Positions 8,043 through 17,874 of a DNA stretch of 35,694 nt are shown here, piece by piece. Each line of letters begins with the position of its first letter. Within the stretch, counting starts at the first letter, position 1. Source of the DNA: JAOUGY01 sp050329955 (lineage in GTDB: Bacteria; Actinomycetota; Acidimicrobiia; Spongiisociales; ZC4RG35). The notes under the pieces were generated by a model. That model was not told where the DNA came from, did no database searches, and saw only the letters and a program-made list of their open reading frames with translations. The DNA lies in assembly GCA_050329955.1 (NCBI GenBank), contig JBHJOH010000067.1, positions 1 through 35,694 of the forward strand, given 5' to 3'. A program made the translations under genes and the position numbers.

Positions 8043-9461
8043 GTGACCGACGACTCGTCCAAACCACGGGAAGCCTGCGGGGTCTTCGGGATCTACGCCC
8101 CCGGCACCCAGGTGTCGACCACCGTCTACTTCGGGCTCTTCGCCCTCCAGCACCGGGGCCAGGAGTCGGCCGGGATCGCCACCTCCGACGGCCAAACCGT
8201 CACCGTCTTCAAGGACAACGGACTCGTGGCCCAGGTGTTCTCCGAACCCGACCTGGCGTCGTTGGAGGGCCACATCGGGGTCGGCCACGTCCGCTACTCC
8301 ACCACCGGTTCCAACAGTTGGGCCAACGCCCAGCCGGTGCATCGCCAGATCGGTCACACCTCGCTGGCACTGGGACACAACGGCAACCTCACCAACACCG
8401 CCCAGCTCGCCCGGAGCATGGGCGTGACCCATGCCACCACCGACTCCGACCTGATGCTCGAGGCGATCGCCCGCGAAGTCGACGACGAGCGTTCCGACGG
8501 ACGCGGGCTCGAGCTGGCCCTGCACAAGGTGCTGCCCACCTTCGAAGGCGCCTACTCCCTGGTGATCATGGATCAGGGTCGACTGGTGGGCGTGCGCGAC
8601 CCGCATGGGTTCCGGCCGCTGTCGCTGGGCCGCATAGGTGATGCCTGGGTGTTGAGTTCCGAGACCGCCGCTTTCGACCTGGTGGGCGCCACCTTCGTGC
8701 GCGACATCGAGCCGGGGGAGATGGTGATCGTCGATTCGGGTGGGCTGCGCAGCTTCCACCCGTATCAAACGGTCGCCTCGAAGCTGTGCGTGTTCGAGTT
8801 CGTCTACTTCGCCCGTCCCGACAGCCGGCTCTTCGGCGAGACCGTGTTCTCGGCTCGCCAGGAGATGGGCCGCACCCTCGCCGTCGAGCACCCTGCCGAC
8901 GCCGACGTGATCGTCCCCGTTCCCGAGTCGGGCATCCCCGCCGCCCAGGGTTTCAGCGAGTTCTCACACATTCCGTACGCCGACGGCCTCGTCAAGAACC
9001 GCTACGTGGGACGCACCTTCATCGAACCCACTCAGATGCTTCGTGACCGTGGGATTCGCCTCAAGCTGAACCCGATCCCGTCGACATTCGCCGGCAAGCG
9101 TGTGGTCCTGGTCGACGACTCCATCGTCCGGGGCTCGACCACCCGCCAACTCGTGCAGATGGTGCGCGACGCCGGAGCCATCGAGATCCATCTGCGCATC
9201 AGCTCGCCGCCGTACCGCTGGCCGTGCTTCTACGGGATGGACACCTCGGATCAGACGAAACTCCTGGCCGCCTCGATGAGCGTGGACGAGATCCGGGAGT
9301 TCCTCGAGGTCGACTCACTCGGCTACCTGTCGCTGCCCGGTCTCATCACCTCCACCGGCGTCGAACAGGGCGGCTTCTGCACCGCCTGCCTGTCGGGCGA
9401 GTACCCGACCGACGTGTCCCAAGCGGGCGGCAAGTTCGTGCTCGAGCCCACAGTCGGATGA
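8043..9461 (+). CDS. purF: Amidophosphoribosyltransferase
   Basis: A 472-aa enzyme of the first committed step of purine synthesis: PRPP plus glutamine gives 5-phosphoribosylamine. The N-terminal Ntn glutaminase nucleophile is Cys11 in EACGVFG, so a 10-residue propeptide would be removed as in the Bacillus subtilis-type enzyme. The C-terminal phosphoribosyltransferase domain has the PRPP loop VVLVDDSIVRGST. Four cysteines, in KLCVFEF, RWPCFYG and GFCTAC, match the 4Fe-4S ligands of the Bacillus type. GTG at 8043-8045 is the start; the frame is open far upstream, antisense to the ABC ATPase, but without similarity. The stop overlaps the purM ATG. Confidence 0.97.
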   Translation: MTDDSSKPREACGVFGIYAPGTQVSTTVYFGLFALQHRGQESAGIATSDGQTVTVFKDNGLVAQVFSEPDLASLEGHIGVGHVRYSTTGSNSWANAQPVHRQIGHTSLALGHNGNLTNTAQLARSMGVTHATTDSDLMLEAIAREVDDERSDGRGLELALHKVLPTFEGAYSLVIMDQGRLVGVRDPHGFRPLSLGRIGDAWVLSSETAAFDLVGATFVRDIEPGEMVIVDSGGLRSFHPYQTVASKLCVFEFVYFARPDSRLFGETVFSARQEMGRTLAVEHPADADVIVPVPESGIPAAQGFSEFSHIPYADGLVKNRYVGRTFIEPTQMLRDRGIRLKLNPIPSTFAGKRVVLVDDSIVRGSTTRQLVQMVRDAGAIEIHLRISSPPYRWPCFYGMDTSDQTKLLAASMSVDEIREFLEVDSLGYLSLPGLITSTGVEQGGFCTACLSGEYPTDVSQAGGKFVLEPTVG

Positions 9462-10489
9462 CCACACCCTCCCAGCCTGCAATCACCTACGCCGACGCCG
9501 GGGTCGACCTGGAGGGGGCCGACCGTCACGTGGAACGGATCGCCCCGCTCGTCACCGCCACCTGGGGTCCGAACGTGGTGGGCGGCTTCGGGGGATTCGC
9601 CGCCGGGGTCGAGTTGCCGGAGGGGTACCGACGTCCGGTGCTGATGATGTCGACCGACGGGGTGGGCACCAAGCTGGAGCTGATGCGCCGAACCGGCCGC
9701 TGGGACGGGGTGGGATTCGACCTGGTTGCCATGTGTGTCGACGATCTGGCGGTGGTGGGGGCCCGACCGATCGGGTTCGTGGACTACATGGCGGTGGGCT
9801 CCCTCGATGGGGTTCGTGACGCCGCCATCGTCGGTTCCATCGCCCGTGCCTGCGCCGCGGTCGGCGCCGCCCTGGTGGGTGGCGAGACCGCCGAACATCC
9901 GGGGGTGATGGAACCCGATGCGGTCGATCTGGCCGGCGCCGCGCTCGGGGTGGTCGAGCGCGGCTCGGAGATCACCGGGGCCGCGGTTGTCCCGGGCGAC
10001 GTCATCGTGGGGGTCCGATCCCCCAACCTCCGCTCCAACGGGTTTTCGCTGGTGCGACGGGTCTTCGACGGAGTCGACCTCGACGCCGACATCGGCGACG
10101 GACGCAGCGTGGGCGAGGCCCTCACCGAGCCCAGCGTGCTGTATGCGCCGATGGCCGTCGAGTTGGCCGCCACCGAGCGCATCCACGGAATGGCCCACAT
10201 CACCGGCGGCGGCATCCCCGGCAACCTGGTCCGCCCCCTGCCCGACGGCTGTGCCGCCCTGGTGAACCGGGGTTCCTGGGAGGTCCCGTTCGTGTTCGCA
10301 GAGATCCAACGACGCGGCGGAATCGCCGACGACGCCATGGCCGAAACCTTCAACATGGGCATCGGCTTCTGCGTGATCGTGGGCCAGCCCGACTCCGACC
10401 GCGTCATCGAGACGGCCACCCGCCACGGCCATCAGGCCGGGGTGATAGGACGGATCGAGGCTGGCGACCGCCACGTGGTGATGAGCTGA
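9458..10489 (+). CDS. purM: Phosphoribosylformylglycinamidine cyclo-ligase (AIR synthetase)
   Basis: A 343-aa enzyme that closes the imidazole ring of FGAM with ATP to give AIR, the fifth step of purine synthesis. Motifs of the PurM/ThiL/SelD superfamily are clear: TYADAGVDLE near the N-terminus, STDGVGTKLEL (about 65-75), MCVDDLAVVGARP (about 90-102), GGETAEHPGVM (about 140-150) and HITGGGIPGNL (about 245). Length fits the family. The ATG is inside the ATGA overlap with the purF stop, so the two are co-transcribed and translationally coupled. A cluster of 7-nt words starts at its stop codon. Confidence 0.97.
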   Translation: MTTPSQPAITYADAGVDLEGADRHVERIAPLVTATWGPNVVGGFGGFAAGVELPEGYRRPVLMMSTDGVGTKLELMRRTGRWDGVGFDLVAMCVDDLAVVGARPIGFVDYMAVGSLDGVRDAAIVGSIARACAAVGAALVGGETAEHPGVMEPDAVDLAGAALGVVERGSEITGAAVVPGDVIVGVRSPNLRSNGFSLVRRVFDGVDLDADIGDGRSVGEALTEPSVLYAPMAVELAATERIHGMAHITGGGIPGNLVRPLPDGCAALVNRGSWEVPFVFAEIQRRGGIADDAMAETFNMGIGFCVIVGQPDSDRVIETATRHGHQAGVIGRIEAGDRHVVMS

Positions 10490-10541
10490 GCTTCGAGCTT
10501 CGAATCCATTCTGGCTGATAGCCGGCAGCTGGCAGCTGGTC
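10488..10541. repeat. Heptanucleotide tandem words after purM
   Basis: GAGCTTC occurs twice in tandem at 10488-10501. After 12 nt come four consecutive related heptamers at 10514-10541: GCTGATA, GCCGGCA, GCTGGCA, GCTGGTC. GCCGGCA is also the repeated word at 18006-18026. The copies sit in the 204-bp space before the aminotransferase gene. Confidence 0.6.
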
Positions 10542-10645
10542 TGCTCCTCCGCCTTCCGCCACCAGAGCCCTTCGGTTACGCTCATACTCGTGACGATCAG
10601 GATTCCCCGCACCGAGCGGAGCCAACTCTTCGCGGCTCCGTAGCC

Positions 10646-10692
10646 AGGGTCCTTCTCCGGCCGCGCCCTCTCTCACGACCGTAAAGGACCCT
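10646..10692 (+). promoter_or_regulatory. Possible RBS-sequestering hairpin in the aminotransferase leader
   Basis: AGGGTCCTT (10646-10654) and AAGGACCCT (10684-10692) are exact 9-nt complements around a 29-nt loop. The right arm contains the AAGGA ribosome site and ends one base before the ATG at 10694. Pairing would hide the site, so this may be a translational switch. The loop is C-rich and shows no known riboswitch motif to me. Confidence 0.45.
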
Positions 10693-10693
10693 C

Positions 10694-12013
10694 ATGACCG
10701 ATCTCGTCTCCCGCCACTCCAACGTCATCGCCCCTGTCATCGCCTTCGACACCGACCTGGTGATCGAGAAGGCGCAGGGACTCTGGGTCCATGACGCTGC
10801 GGGCAACAAGTGGGCAGACTTCGCCTGTGGCACCGCCGTCACCAACCTCGGTCACAACCACCCCGCCGTTGTAGCCGCCGCCCATGCTCAGCTCGACCGG
10901 GTTATGCACTCCGGCTGCATCTTCCGCTACGACACCGTGGTGGAAGCCGCCGAGCGGCTGCGTGCCATCACCCCGTCCACCATCGAGAAGTTCGGCTTCG
11001 CCAACTCGGGTGCCGAGGCGGTGGAAGGTGCTATCAAACTGGCCAAGAAGACCACCGGCCGCCAGGGCGTGATTGCGTTCCGGGGGGCCTTCCACGGTCG
11101 CACCATGGGGTCGGTCAGCTACACCACCTCGAACGCCAAGTACCGCGACGGGTACCACCCGATCCTCGGATCGGTGTTCATCGCCCCGTTCCCGCACTCC
11201 TACCGGTGGGGCATGACCGAGGAAGAGGCGACCTTCCGGGCTCTCGATGAGCTGTGTCTGATGCTCAAGCACGAGGTGAGCCCTCACAACATCGCCGCCA
11301 TCCTGGTGGAGCCGGTGCAGGGCGAGGGCGGGTACTACCCGGCCCCGGTCAAGTTCCTCGAGGCGCTCCGGCAACTGGCCGACGACAACGGGATGATGCT
11401 GGTGTTCGACGAGGTCCAGACCGGGTTCGGCCGTACCGGCGAGTGGTTCGGATCGGATCATTACCCGGTGAACCCCGACATCATCGCCATCGGCAAGGGC
11501 ATCGCCAACGGGCTGCCGCTGTCGGCGTGGGGCGCCTCGGCCGCCATCATCGACAACTTCCCGGTCGGCAGCCACGGCACCACCTTCGGTGGCAACCCGG
11601 TGAGCTGTGCCGCCGCCATCGCCGTGATGGACACGATGGGCGATCTCCTCCCCCACGCCCGCTCGATCTCGGCCCACGCCTTCGAGCGTCTGGCCGGACT
11701 GAAGGACCGCCACGTCACCATCGGCGACGTGCGCGGCACCGGGCTCATGATCGGGATCGAGCTGGTGTCGGACCGTGAGACCCGCACTCCCGACAAGGCC
11801 GCCTTCCAGTTTCTGCACCGCTACTGCATCGAACGGGGGGCGATCATCATCGAGTGCGGCCCCGACGGCAACGTGATCCGGTTCATCCCGCCGCTCGTCA
11901 CCACCACCGACGAGATCGACTGGGCCATCGACCTGATGGACGCCGCCCTCACCGCCTACGAAGCGGGCGAGGGTCACGACCAGCCGCTGGTCGAGTCATT
12001 CGTGGACGGCTGA
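10694..12013 (+). CDS. Class III (omega) aminotransferase, 4-aminobutyrate-aminotransferase-like
   Basis: A 439-aa pyridoxal-phosphate enzyme. The PLP lysine is Lys268 in IAIGKGIANGLPLSAWG, the cofactor-binding aspartate is Asp239 in VFDEVQTGFGRTG, and ANSGAEAVEGAIKLA (103-117) binds the phosphate. AFRGAFHGRTMGS (128-140) and EPVQGEGG (206-213) are also family hallmarks. Members transfer amino groups from gamma-aminobutyrate, ornithine, diaminobutyrate or beta-alanine; the sequence alone does not pick one. ATG is preceded by AAAGGA at a normal distance. The gene stands alone, with a long leader containing heptamer words and a hairpin covering the ribosome site. Confidence 0.9.
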   Translation: MTDLVSRHSNVIAPVIAFDTDLVIEKAQGLWVHDAAGNKWADFACGTAVTNLGHNHPAVVAAAHAQLDRVMHSGCIFRYDTVVEAAERLRAITPSTIEKFGFANSGAEAVEGAIKLAKKTTGRQGVIAFRGAFHGRTMGSVSYTTSNAKYRDGYHPILGSVFIAPFPHSYRWGMTEEEATFRALDELCLMLKHEVSPHNIAAILVEPVQGEGGYYPAPVKFLEALRQLADDNGMMLVFDEVQTGFGRTGEWFGSDHYPVNPDIIAIGKGIANGLPLSAWGASAAIIDNFPVGSHGTTFGGNPVSCAAAIAVMDTMGDLLPHARSISAHAFERLAGLKDRHVTIGDVRGTGLMIGIELVSDRETRTPDKAAFQFLHRYCIERGAIIIECGPDGNVIRFIPPLVTTTDEIDWAIDLMDAALTAYEAGEGHDQPLVESFVDG

Positions 12014-12065
12014 CCCGGCGATTCACCGATTGGAACCGCTGCGCGGCGGGGGACGTCCAAGCGGC

Positions 12066-12932
12066 ATGAGACGGACATTCACAACACTGATCGGACTGGC
12101 ACTGCTGCTCTCGGCCTGCGGGGCCGGAGAAGCCGGAAGCGGAACCACCACCCCGGGGGGCAGCACCCCTGACACGACACTGCCTCCTCTCGAAGAGCCC
12201 GAGACCGAACCCCGCGTAGTGCTCACCGTCTCGGATGAAGGCGGCTTCGTCCCCGTCGAGTGGAACTTCAAGCGGATCCCCCGCTACGTGGTGATGTCCG
12301 ATGGCACCGTGTACCTCCAGGGCCCTGTCACGCTTCAGTACCCGGGAGCGGCATTGCCCAACGTGCAGGCAGTCGAGATCTCCGAAGAGGATCTGGCCGA
12401 GATCCTGGCGCTGATCGAATCGTCGGGCCTGTCCGATGTCACCGACGAACGAAACGACGATGCCATGGTCGTGGTGGCCGATGTCCCCGACACGGTCTTC
12501 GTCTTCACCGACGAGGATGGCGTCGACCACCGGTTCGCGGTGTACGCGCTCGGCTTCGAAGGCGTCGAGTTCACCGACGAGCGCCTCACCGGTCTCGAGG
12601 ACCTGCTGGCCCGGGTCGACCAGGCGGTGGCCGAGGGCGATCCGGTCGAGGGTTTCGTCGCCGACCGTGCCGACGTGTTCGCCGGATCCCGCGAGATCCC
12701 GGTCGAGGACGGGTTCACCGACCTCCAGGAGTGGCCGATGTCGGTGTCGTTCGACGACATGGCCGATGCCGGTGCCGGCTTCCGCTGCGCCCACCTCGAA
12801 GGCGACGAAGCCGCCGCCATCCTCGACCGCTTCTCCGAGTTCAACGATGCCACCACCTTCGAGACCGAGGGAGGCGATGTCTACACGGTGATCGTGCGAC
12901 CGCTCCTCCCCGGCCAGGACTCGACCTGCTGA
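12066..12932 (+). CDS. Putative lipoprotein of unknown function
   Basis: A 288-aa secreted protein. The first 18 residues form a lipoprotein signal: MRRTF, a hydrophobic core and the lipobox LLSAC with Cys18 as the lipidation site. A Gly/Ser/Thr/Pro-rich linker (about 20-50) follows, as usual between a lipid anchor and a folded domain. The remaining 235 residues are acidic, with no catalytic motif that I recognise. Two cysteines, in GFRCAHL and at the C-terminal end, could form a disulphide. ATG at 12066 was chosen because it begins the signal peptide. It follows the aminotransferase gene by 52 nt and is closed by a strong terminator, so it may share that transcript. Confidence 0.75.
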   Translation: MRRTFTTLIGLALLLSACGAGEAGSGTTTPGGSTPDTTLPPLEEPETEPRVVLTVSDEGGFVPVEWNFKRIPRYVVMSDGTVYLQGPVTLQYPGAALPNVQAVEISEEDLAEILALIESSGLSDVTDERNDDAMVVVADVPDTVFVFTDEDGVDHRFAVYALGFEGVEFTDERLTGLEDLLARVDQAVAEGDPVEGFVADRADVFAGSREIPVEDGFTDLQEWPMSVSFDDMADAGAGFRCAHLEGDEAAAILDRFSEFNDATTFETEGGDVYTVIVRPLLPGQDSTC

Positions 12933-12948
12933 CCTGACCCCCACCTGC

Positions 12949-12986
12949 ACGCACAGAACCCGGCCGCACGGCCGGGTTTTGTGCGT
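12949..12986 (+). terminator. Strong Rho-independent terminator after the lipoprotein gene
   Basis: ACGCACA and AACCCGGCC pair with GGCCGGGTT and TGTGCGT around a GCAC loop, 16 base pairs with one single-base mismatch. TTTT lies at 12977-12980. The near-perfect symmetry could work in both directions. Confidence 0.85.
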
Positions 12987-13002
12987 CCGGACCACACCGG
13001 GG

Positions 13003-13008
13003 TAGCGT
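13003..13008 (+). promoter_or_regulatory. -10 hexamer of a leaderless promoter for nth
   Basis: TAGCGT, 8 nt before the GTG, just behind the terminator at 12949-12986. No Shine-Dalgarno sequence. Confidence 0.55.
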
Positions 13009-13016
13009 CGGGCGTC

Positions 13017-13661
13017 GTGAAACGACGCGACAAGGCCGACCGGATCGGCGAGATCCTCGACGACCTGTACCCCCAGCCGCCGATCCCGCTCGATCACGTC
13101 GATCCCTACACGCTGCTGGTGGCGGTGGCTCTGTCGGCGCAGACCACCGACAAGAAGGTCAATCAGGTCACACCGGCTCTGTTCGCCGAGGCCGACACCC
13201 CCGAGAAGATGGTGGCGTTGGGAGAGGCGGGGATCCTCGAGATCATCCGCGAGATCGGACTGGCACCCACCAAGGCCAAGAACCTGTGGAAGGCCGCCAA
13301 CCAGATCCTCGACGCCGGGGGCGAGGTCATCGCCGACTGGGACTTCCTCGAGTCGCTCGCAGGGGTGGGACACAAGACGGCCAGTGTGGTGATGGCCCAG
13401 GCGTTCGGGGTACCGGCCTTCCCGGTCGACACCCACATCCACCGACTGGCCGCCCGCTGGGGTCTGTCGAACGGAACCACCGTCGAGCGGAGCGAGAAGG
13501 ACCTGAAGGCCGTTTTCCCCATCGACACATGGAACCGGCGTCACCTGCAGATCATCTTCTTCGGTCGGGAGTACTGCCCAGCGCTGCGGCACGACTACGA
13601 CGCCTGCCCGATCTGCGGATGGGCTTCGACGAAGGCCTACCGCGCCCGCCAGTCGCGCTGA
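13017..13661 (+). CDS. nth: Endonuclease III, with altered iron-sulphur cysteines
   Basis: A 214-aa DNA glycosylase/AP lyase that removes oxidised pyrimidines. With the GTG at 13017 the numbering equals that of E. coli Nth: catalytic Lys120 in LAGVGHKTAS (helix-hairpin-helix) and Asp138 in VDTHIHRLA. E. coli binds a 4Fe-4S cluster through Cys187, 194, 197 and 203. Here Cys187 and Cys197 are kept, position 194 is Tyr, and no cysteine is at 203 although Cys200 is nearby. The cluster may therefore be absent or differently bound. The gene is placed between a terminator and a convergent acetyltransferase gene, so it is probably monocistronic. Confidence 0.92.
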   Translation: MKRRDKADRIGEILDDLYPQPPIPLDHVDPYTLLVAVALSAQTTDKKVNQVTPALFAEADTPEKMVALGEAGILEIIREIGLAPTKAKNLWKAANQILDAGGEVIADWDFLESLAGVGHKTASVVMAQAFGVPAFPVDTHIHRLAARWGLSNGTTVERSEKDLKAVFPIDTWNRRHLQIIFFGREYCPALRHDYDACPICGWASTKAYRARQSR

Positions 13662-13665
13662 CGAT

Positions 13666-14646
13666 TCACCGTCCAACCGGTTTGTGGAAGGTTCCGTACA
13701 TCTGGGTCACCCGATAGCCCAGACCCTCGTAGAGGGCGAAGGCGCCGGTGGGGTTCTCGACATGCACGCCGAGCGCCGCCTCGGTCATTCCCTGCTCGTC
13801 TCTGAGCTGGCGGAGGCTCTCGCAGATCAGGGCCCGGGCGACACCCCGCTTGCGCCAGCGGCGAATGGTCGAGATGTTCTCGGTCCAACCCCGCAGGCGA
13901 TCGAACTCGGCGTTCTCGACCTCGTTGATGAAGGTCCGGACCTGGCCGACGATCTGATCACCCTCGAACGCCACTTTCCACAGCGACGGGTCCTGGTGGG
14001 GCTCTTCCACGAACCGCTGCCAGTCGTCCTCGGTCGGTTCGCTGAATCCCCAGTGGTCCCGGAATGCCTCCTTGTCGGCCTCCCAGATGGCCCGACGGTC
14101 GTCGGGGCCGACCGGGCGAATCTCGAGACCATCCGGCAGCGGAGCACCGGGGATGTCTCGGAGGTCCGGGCGCAGCATCTCGGCGCCATACGTGACGATC
14201 CGATAGTTGGCGGACCGGAGTGCCTCACTGAAGGGATGGGAGCCGTCACCGATCGGCGCCCAGGTCTCCATCTCCTTGGCGCCTTCGGGGTGATCGGCGG
14301 CAATGGCGGCGATGCGTAGCTCGAGCCACTCGATCATCGACCGCAACACAGGTCGATGCTCGGCGCCGGTTCGCGCCAACATGAGGTATCGGCGGCCTTC
14401 GTCGGTGTCCCACCAGTCGGTACGGCCGTAGGCGACCGCCGTGCCGCTGTGCTCCACCACCACCACGTCGGTGGCGGGGTCGCAGTTGTTCAGGTGGTCG
14501 TACTGGTTCTTGATGTCCTCGGCGGTGAGGACCTCGTCGACCCCATTGGCCTGCGAGTCGGCGTTGCAGATGTCGGCGAACGCCTGGTGGTCTATGGCGC
14601 CCCGGTAGCCACGAGCGGCGTATCCGGTGGGGAGATCGGCTATCAC
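13666..14646 (-). CDS. Double-GNAT N-acetyltransferase
   Basis: A 326-aa protein with two GNAT-like halves. The C-terminal half holds the acetyl-CoA loop in TIRRWRKRGVARALICESL (about 264-282), and HVENPTGAFALYEGLGYR (about 298-315) is the classic GNAT end. The N-terminal half (about 10-165) is more diverged and includes VVEHSGTAVAYGRTDWW, probably a catalytically inactive copy. Mycothiol synthase has this two-domain build, but I see too little to claim that function. Start is GTG at 14644-14646 with TAGCGT 7 nt upstream. Convergent with nth, four bases between the stops. Confidence 0.8.
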   Translation of the reverse strand: MIADLPTGYAARGYRGAIDHQAFADICNADSQANGVDEVLTAEDIKNQYDHLNNCDPATDVVVVEHSGTAVAYGRTDWWDTDEGRRYLMLARTGAEHRPVLRSMIEWLELRIAAIAADHPEGAKEMETWAPIGDGSHPFSEALRSANYRIVTYGAEMLRPDLRDIPGAPLPDGLEIRPVGPDDRRAIWEADKEAFRDHWGFSEPTEDDWQRFVEEPHQDPSLWKVAFEGDQIVGQVRTFINEVENAEFDRLRGWTENISTIRRWRKRGVARALICESLRQLRDEQGMTEAALGVHVENPTGAFALYEGLGYRVTQMYGTFHKPVGR

Positions 14647-14653
14647 GACCGCG

Positions 14654-14659
14654 ACGCTA
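14654..14659 (-). promoter_or_regulatory. -10 hexamer of a leaderless promoter for the GNAT gene
   Basis: TAGCGT on the minus strand, 7 nt before the GTG; the same hexamer is used by nth. A 12-bp self-complementary site, TTCGCCGGCGAA, lies upstream at 14691-14702. Confidence 0.5.
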
Positions 14660-14712
14660 GGAATGAAGGCCCGCTCCGTGCCGGGGAATATTCGCCGGCG
14701 AAAACGACCCCA

Positions 14713-15579
14713 TCAGGCTCCGACCGCCACGATGATGCCACCGGCCGTGGCGAGCAGCGAGGCGATCACCACCCGGCGATCCCATTCGGAACGGTCGAGG
14801 AACAGTCGGGCCATGATCACGGCCCACACCGACTGGGTGGCGGCCATCGTCGACACCACCGCCACCTTGCCTTGGGAGAACCCGGCGATGAGCGAGGTGA
14901 AGCCCACCGCCATGAAGAGGCCGGGCACCAGCAGCGGTCCGAGATGGTTGCGAACGGCGGCGACGATCTCTGTTCTGGCACTGGTAGCGTTCACGCCCAC
15001 CAGCAGAATGGCAGCCGTGACGAGCGAAAACGCCGAACCGGCGACGGCCGCCAGCACCACGTCGACGCCGCGGACCACGACGTCACGGCTGGCGAAACAC
15101 AGCACCGCGACAAGGGCGAGCAGTGGGCTGGCTCCCACCCGCCCGGAGGAGAATGCCGCCCTGGGGTCGACGATCAGGATGCCGGCCGCCACCACGAACA
15201 CACCGCCGACCGCCACCAGCCATCCTGGTGCTTCGTCGAGCACGAGCCAGGCCCCCAGCACCGCCAGAACCGGGACGAATCCGAGCACGACCGCGGTGCG
15301 GGTGCCACCGAACGTGTCGATCGACCGGTACATCGCCAGATGCGACAACCCCGGAGCGAACAGGCCCGACACCACATAGGGCAGGGCGCTCGACACCGTG
15401 AGCCCGGCGAAGGCGCCGGTGGCGACCGCAATGGTCGTCACGATCAGGGCGGCGGTGGAGACAGAGATCACCGCCGCCTGGGTCGAGCCCACCCCGGTCT
15501 TGGCGTACGCCCACCGCAACGCCACGAACACACCGCCGAACGACGCCGCTGCCACCAATCCGAGGATCACTGCCTGCAT
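14713..15579 (-). CDS. EamA-family (DMT superfamily) transporter
   Basis: A 288-aa integral membrane protein with about ten hydrophobic segments in two similar halves, as expected for EamA/RhaT drug/metabolite transporters of the cytoplasmic membrane. The N-terminal half begins with LGLVAAASFGGVFVALRWAY, and the second half repeats the pattern from about residue 150. Substrates in this family range from amino acids to nucleotides and cannot be inferred. ATG at 15577-15579 is followed upstream by TAGCTT at 9 nt. It is on the same strand as the GNAT gene, 66 nt before it, possibly with its own promoter because of the heptamer element upstream. Confidence 0.85.
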   Translation of the reverse strand: MQAVILGLVAAASFGGVFVALRWAYAKTGVGSTQAAVISVSTAALIVTTIAVATGAFAGLTVSSALPYVVSGLFAPGLSHLAMYRSIDTFGGTRTAVVLGFVPVLAVLGAWLVLDEAPGWLVAVGGVFVVAAGILIVDPRAAFSSGRVGASPLLALVAVLCFASRDVVVRGVDVVLAAVAGSAFSLVTAAILLVGVNATSARTEIVAAVRNHLGPLLVPGLFMAVGFTSLIAGFSQGKVAVVSTMAATQSVWAVIMARLFLDRSEWDRRVVIASLLATAGGIIVAVGA

Positions 15580-15588
15580 GTGAGAGGC

Positions 15589-15594
15589 AAGCTA
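15589..15594 (-). promoter_or_regulatory. -10 hexamer upstream of the EamA transporter gene
   Basis: TAGCTT on the minus strand, 9 nt before the ATG; short-leader or leaderless initiation. Confidence 0.45.
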
Positions 15595-15630
15595 GCGGAG
15601 GGAGAGCAGAGGGCAGCCGCGGCTGAGCAG

Positions 15631-15658
15631 GCAGAACGCAGAACGCAGAGGGCAGAAC
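15631..15658. repeat. Heptanucleotide tandem array, GCAGAAC word
   Basis: Four consecutive heptamers, GCAGAAC, GCAGAAC, GCAGAGG, GCAGAAC. Related words GCAGAGG and GCAGCCG lie at 15606-15619. It is complementary to the array at 15737-15771, so the two could pair across a 78-nt loop. Confidence 0.75.
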
Positions 15659-15736
15659 GCCCGAACCGGTATGCCAACGCGGCCCGTTTCGTAGTGCGAC
15701 TCAGCCGACCGACCGACCCGTAGAGTCCTCTTCCGG

Positions 15737-15771
15737 GCGTTCGGCGTTCGGCGTTCTGCGTTCTGCGTCTC
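15737..15771. repeat. Heptanucleotide tandem array, GCGTTCT word
   Basis: Five consecutive heptamers, GCGTTCG, GCGTTCG, GCGTTCT, GCGTTCT, GCGTCTC, ending 5 nt before the acs stop codon. GCGTTCT is the exact tandem word found four times at 17977-18004, on the other side of acs. Confidence 0.75.
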
Positions 15772-15776
15772 CCTCC

Positions 15777-17729
<1,953 letters not shown>

Positions 17730-17756
17730 CAGTCTCCTCCTCGGGGTGCCCGACCG

Positions 17757-17774
17757 GGCATGGATCTCCATGCC
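17757..17774. promoter_or_regulatory. Operator-like palindrome upstream of acs
   Basis: GGCATGGA (17757-17764) and TCCATGCC (17767-17774) are exact complements with a 2-nt centre, 27 nt before the ATG and upstream of its ribosome site. A smaller palindrome, GTGCCTGGCAC, lies at 17813-17823. A regulator-binding site is likely; the regulator is not identifiable. Confidence 0.5.
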
Positions 17775-17874
17775 GATGAAACCACACGGGAGCCGCTCAC
17801 GTCGGACGGGGCGTGCCTGGCACCCCGCAAACATCGACAGTGTTGCGTTCCCGGCCTGGCTACTGGCTCGGAAA

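Noticed and set aside
7965..8891. Extended ABC ATPase of 563 residues
   Set aside because: The extra N-terminal part is antisense to purF and has no domain.
9323..12000. Long open frames of over 400 codons on the minus strand opposite purM and the aminotransferase gene
   Set aside because: They mirror strong genes on the other strand, are rich in His/Gly/Asp as expected for the antisense of GC-rich codons, and contain no recognisable domain.
11949..13676. A 575-codon minus-strand frame opposite the lipoprotein gene and nth
   Set aside because: Antisense artefact of high GC content; it runs through a strong terminator and has no domain.
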